Shown here in pieces: positions 5,194 through 6,617 of a stretch of DNA of 6,617 nt. Position numbers and translations under genes: made by a program. Source of the stretch: Opitutia bacterium (lineage in GTDB: Bacteria; Verrucomicrobiota; Verrucomicrobiia; Opitutales; Seribacteraceae); the NCBI GenBank assembly GCA_018695085.1, contig JABHOU010000437.1, positions 1 to 6,617 on the forward strand, given 5' to 3'. The first letter of the stretch is position 1; every line of letters starts with the position of its first letter. Below the pieces are notes generated by a model, which worked only from the letters and a program-made list of their open reading frames with translations, ran no database searches and was not told the origin of the DNA.

Positions 5194-6617
5194 ATGGCGA
5201 AAAAACAAAAAAATAACTTGAAGTTCGATACGGACTGGCAATACGACCCCGCCCCCGAGTCTCCCGAACTCGCCAAACTAAACGACAGCTACGATCTCTT
5301 TATTGACGGTAAATTCGTCAAGCCGACAGGTGGAAAGTACTTTGACACGACGAGCCCTTCCAGTCACAAGACTCTCGCCAAGGTGGCGGAGGCTGACAAG
5401 CGAGACGTCGCCAAAGCCGTTACAGCCGCCCGCAAAGCCTACGAAGGGACATGGTCACGACTTCGACCTTCGGAACGAGGCAAATACCTTTTTCGCATCG
5501 CTCGGGTTATTCAAGAAAGATCTCGCGAACTGGCCGTTACGGAATCCTTGGACGGTGGTAAACCAATCCGGGAATCCCGTGACATAGACCTCCCCCTCGT
5601 AGCCTCTCACTTTTTTTATCACGCAGGTTGGGCGGACAAGCTCTCTTACGCTTTCGCGGGGCGGAAAGTAAGTCCCCTCGGAGTTGCCGGACAAATTATT
5701 CCGTGGAATTTCCCACTGCTTATGGCGGCTTGGAAAATCGCTCCCGCACTCGCCACAGGCAACACAGTTGTAATCAAACCTGCCGAAAGCACACCACTCA
5801 CCTCTCTGAAATTGGCGGAAATCATACAAGACGTGGACCTCCCTTCCGGAGTCGTTAACATTGTTACGGGAGCAGGCTCGACAGGTGAGGCTATTGTTCG
5901 CCATCCCGATGTCGACAAGATCGCATTCACCGGCTCTACCGAGGTGGGCAAGCTTATCCGCAAGACATTAGCGGGAACAGACAAGCGGCTCACCCTTGAA
6001 CTGGGTGGCAAGGCCGCAAACATTGTATTTGAGGACGCAGCTCTCGACCAAGCCGTTGAAGGAATTGTAAACGGCATATTCTTCAACCAAGGTCACGTCT
6101 GCTGCGCCGGATCACGTCTACTCGTGCAGGAATCGATTGCCGAAACACTCGTCCGCAAACTGAAAGACCGTATGGGAACTCTAGTCGTAGGTGATCCCCT
6201 CGACAAAAACACAGACATCGGAGCAATCAATTCCAAGGAACAACTGAAGAAAATCCAAGGATATCTCAAGGTGGGTCAACGCGAGGGCGCTGAAATCTTC
6301 CAAACTTCATGCTCACTTCCCAAGCGAGGCAATTGGTGCCCCCCCACCCTATTCCTCAACGCCTCCCAGTCTCATCGTATTTCACAGGAAGAAATCTTCG
6401 GCCCGGTTCTCGCCGTACAAACATTCAGAACCGTCGACGAAGCCATCGATAAAGCCAACAACACGCCCTTCGGACTATCGGGCGGCGTCTGGACGGACAA
6501 AGGAGCCAAGGCTTTCCATGTAAGTGAACGCATCAAGGCAGGCGTCGTATGGACCAACACCTTCAACAAATTCGACCCCGCCTCTCCGTTTGGCGGATAC
6601 AAGGAAAGTGGTTTCGG
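5194..6617 (+). CDS. NAD(P)-dependent aldehyde dehydrogenase (3' end outside window)
   Basis: The frame is open without interruption from ATG 5194 to the window edge: 474 complete codons, ending in GGYKESGF, a motif normally some 15-40 residues from the end of a single-domain ALDH. The protein is therefore nearly complete unless it is a fused form. The whole fold is present. N172 in PWNFP stabilises the oxyanion, FTGSTEVG at 245-252 belongs to the dinucleotide-binding domain, E269 in LELGGK is the general base, C303 in GHVCCAG is the catalytic thiol (aligned to C302 of ALDH2), and E400 in EEIFGPV contacts the cofactor. The first 36 residues form a charged extension with PAPES at 19-23, reminiscent of ALDH16-type and related bacterial proteins. 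It is a hydrolytic (acid-forming) ALDH by family, not a CoA-acylating type such as AdhE. Placed 13 bases after deoC, it probably oxidises the acetaldehyde released by DeoC, though another aldehyde is possible. No Shine-Dalgarno sequence precedes the start, so translation may be coupled to deoC. Confidence 0.95.
   Translation, partial: MAKKQKNNLKFDTDWQYDPAPESPELAKLNDSYDLFIDGKFVKPTGGKYFDTTSPSSHKTLAKVAEADKRDVAKAVTAARKAYEGTWSRLRPSERGKYLFRIARVIQERSRELAVTESLDGGKPIRESRDIDLPLVASHFFYHAGWADKLSYAFAGRKVSPLGVAGQIIPWNFPLLMAAWKIAPALATGNTVVIKPAESTPLTSLKLAEIIQDVDLPSGVVNIVTGAGSTGEAIVRHPDVDKIAFTGSTEVGKLIRKTLAGTDKRLTLELGGKAANIVFEDAALDQAVEGIVNGIFFNQGHVCCAGSRLLVQESIAETLVRKLKDRMGTLVVGDPLDKNTDIGAINSKEQLKKIQGYLKVGQREGAEIFQTSCSLPKRGNWCPPTLFLNASQSHRISQEEIFGPVLAVQTFRTVDEAIDKANNTPFGLSGGVWTDKGAKAFHVSERIKAGVVWTNTFNKFDPASPFGGYKESGF

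Noticed and set aside
5303..5587. Open frame of 94 codons on the + strand.
   Set aside because: It overlaps the aldehyde dehydrogenase coding sequence in another frame, and the dehydrogenase frame matches its family throughout.
5455..6086. Two overlapping minus-strand open frames of nearly 150 codons each.
   Set aside because: Both lie opposite the conserved aldehyde dehydrogenase domain, resemble no family, and are explained as antisense shadows of a codon-biased gene.
4278..6617. DeoC and aldehyde dehydrogenase as part of a bacterial microcompartment locus.
   Set aside because: No shell protein gene is in the window, the dehydrogenase is not the CoA-acylating type, and its N-terminal extension is charged rather than an amphipathic targeting helix.

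Overview
The window carries five co-oriented protein genes, all on the + strand and packed with gaps of 13 to 94 bases. The first is cut by the left edge and the last by the right edge. No RNA gene, insertion sequence, CRISPR array or attachment site is visible, and no gene-free stretch exceeds 100 bases.

The gene content points to a bacterium of the Planctomycetes-Verrucomicrobia group, most likely Verrucomicrobiota. The strongest sign is the gene at 2279-4183, which belongs to the 'putative membrane-bound dehydrogenase' family (TIGR02604-type, named after Pirellula and Verrucomicrobium). A secreted formylglycine sulfatase, a PQQ-like beta-propeller protein and start codons with poor Shine-Dalgarno sequences fit the same group. 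The exact taxon cannot be read from this window.

Left part (1-4183): the C-terminal part of a PQQ-like beta-propeller protein, then an exported S1-type sulfatase, then an exported beta-propeller/HEAT protein. All three families are common in polysaccharide-degrading PVC bacteria. The sulfatase and the propeller/HEAT protein have signal peptides, so this part looks like periplasmic or cell-surface catabolism, possibly of sulfated glycans. The substrate is not determined by the sequence. A short frame of 18 codons (654-710) bridges the stop of the first gene and the start of the sulfatase.

Right part (4184-6617): a probable promoter, then a cytoplasmic deoxyribose-phosphate aldolase (deoC) followed 13 bases later by an NAD(P)-dependent aldehyde dehydrogenase. 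The pair makes biochemical sense: DeoC splits 2-deoxyribose 5-phosphate into glyceraldehyde 3-phosphate and acetaldehyde, and the dehydrogenase could oxidise the acetaldehyde. The DeoC is the long type that resembles animal DERA more than the short E. coli enzyme.

I see no clear sign of an undescribed system. The points most worth a second look are the bridging micro-ORF, the propeller/HEAT protein that ends before the cytochrome domain usual in its family, and the DERA/aldehyde dehydrogenase pair.
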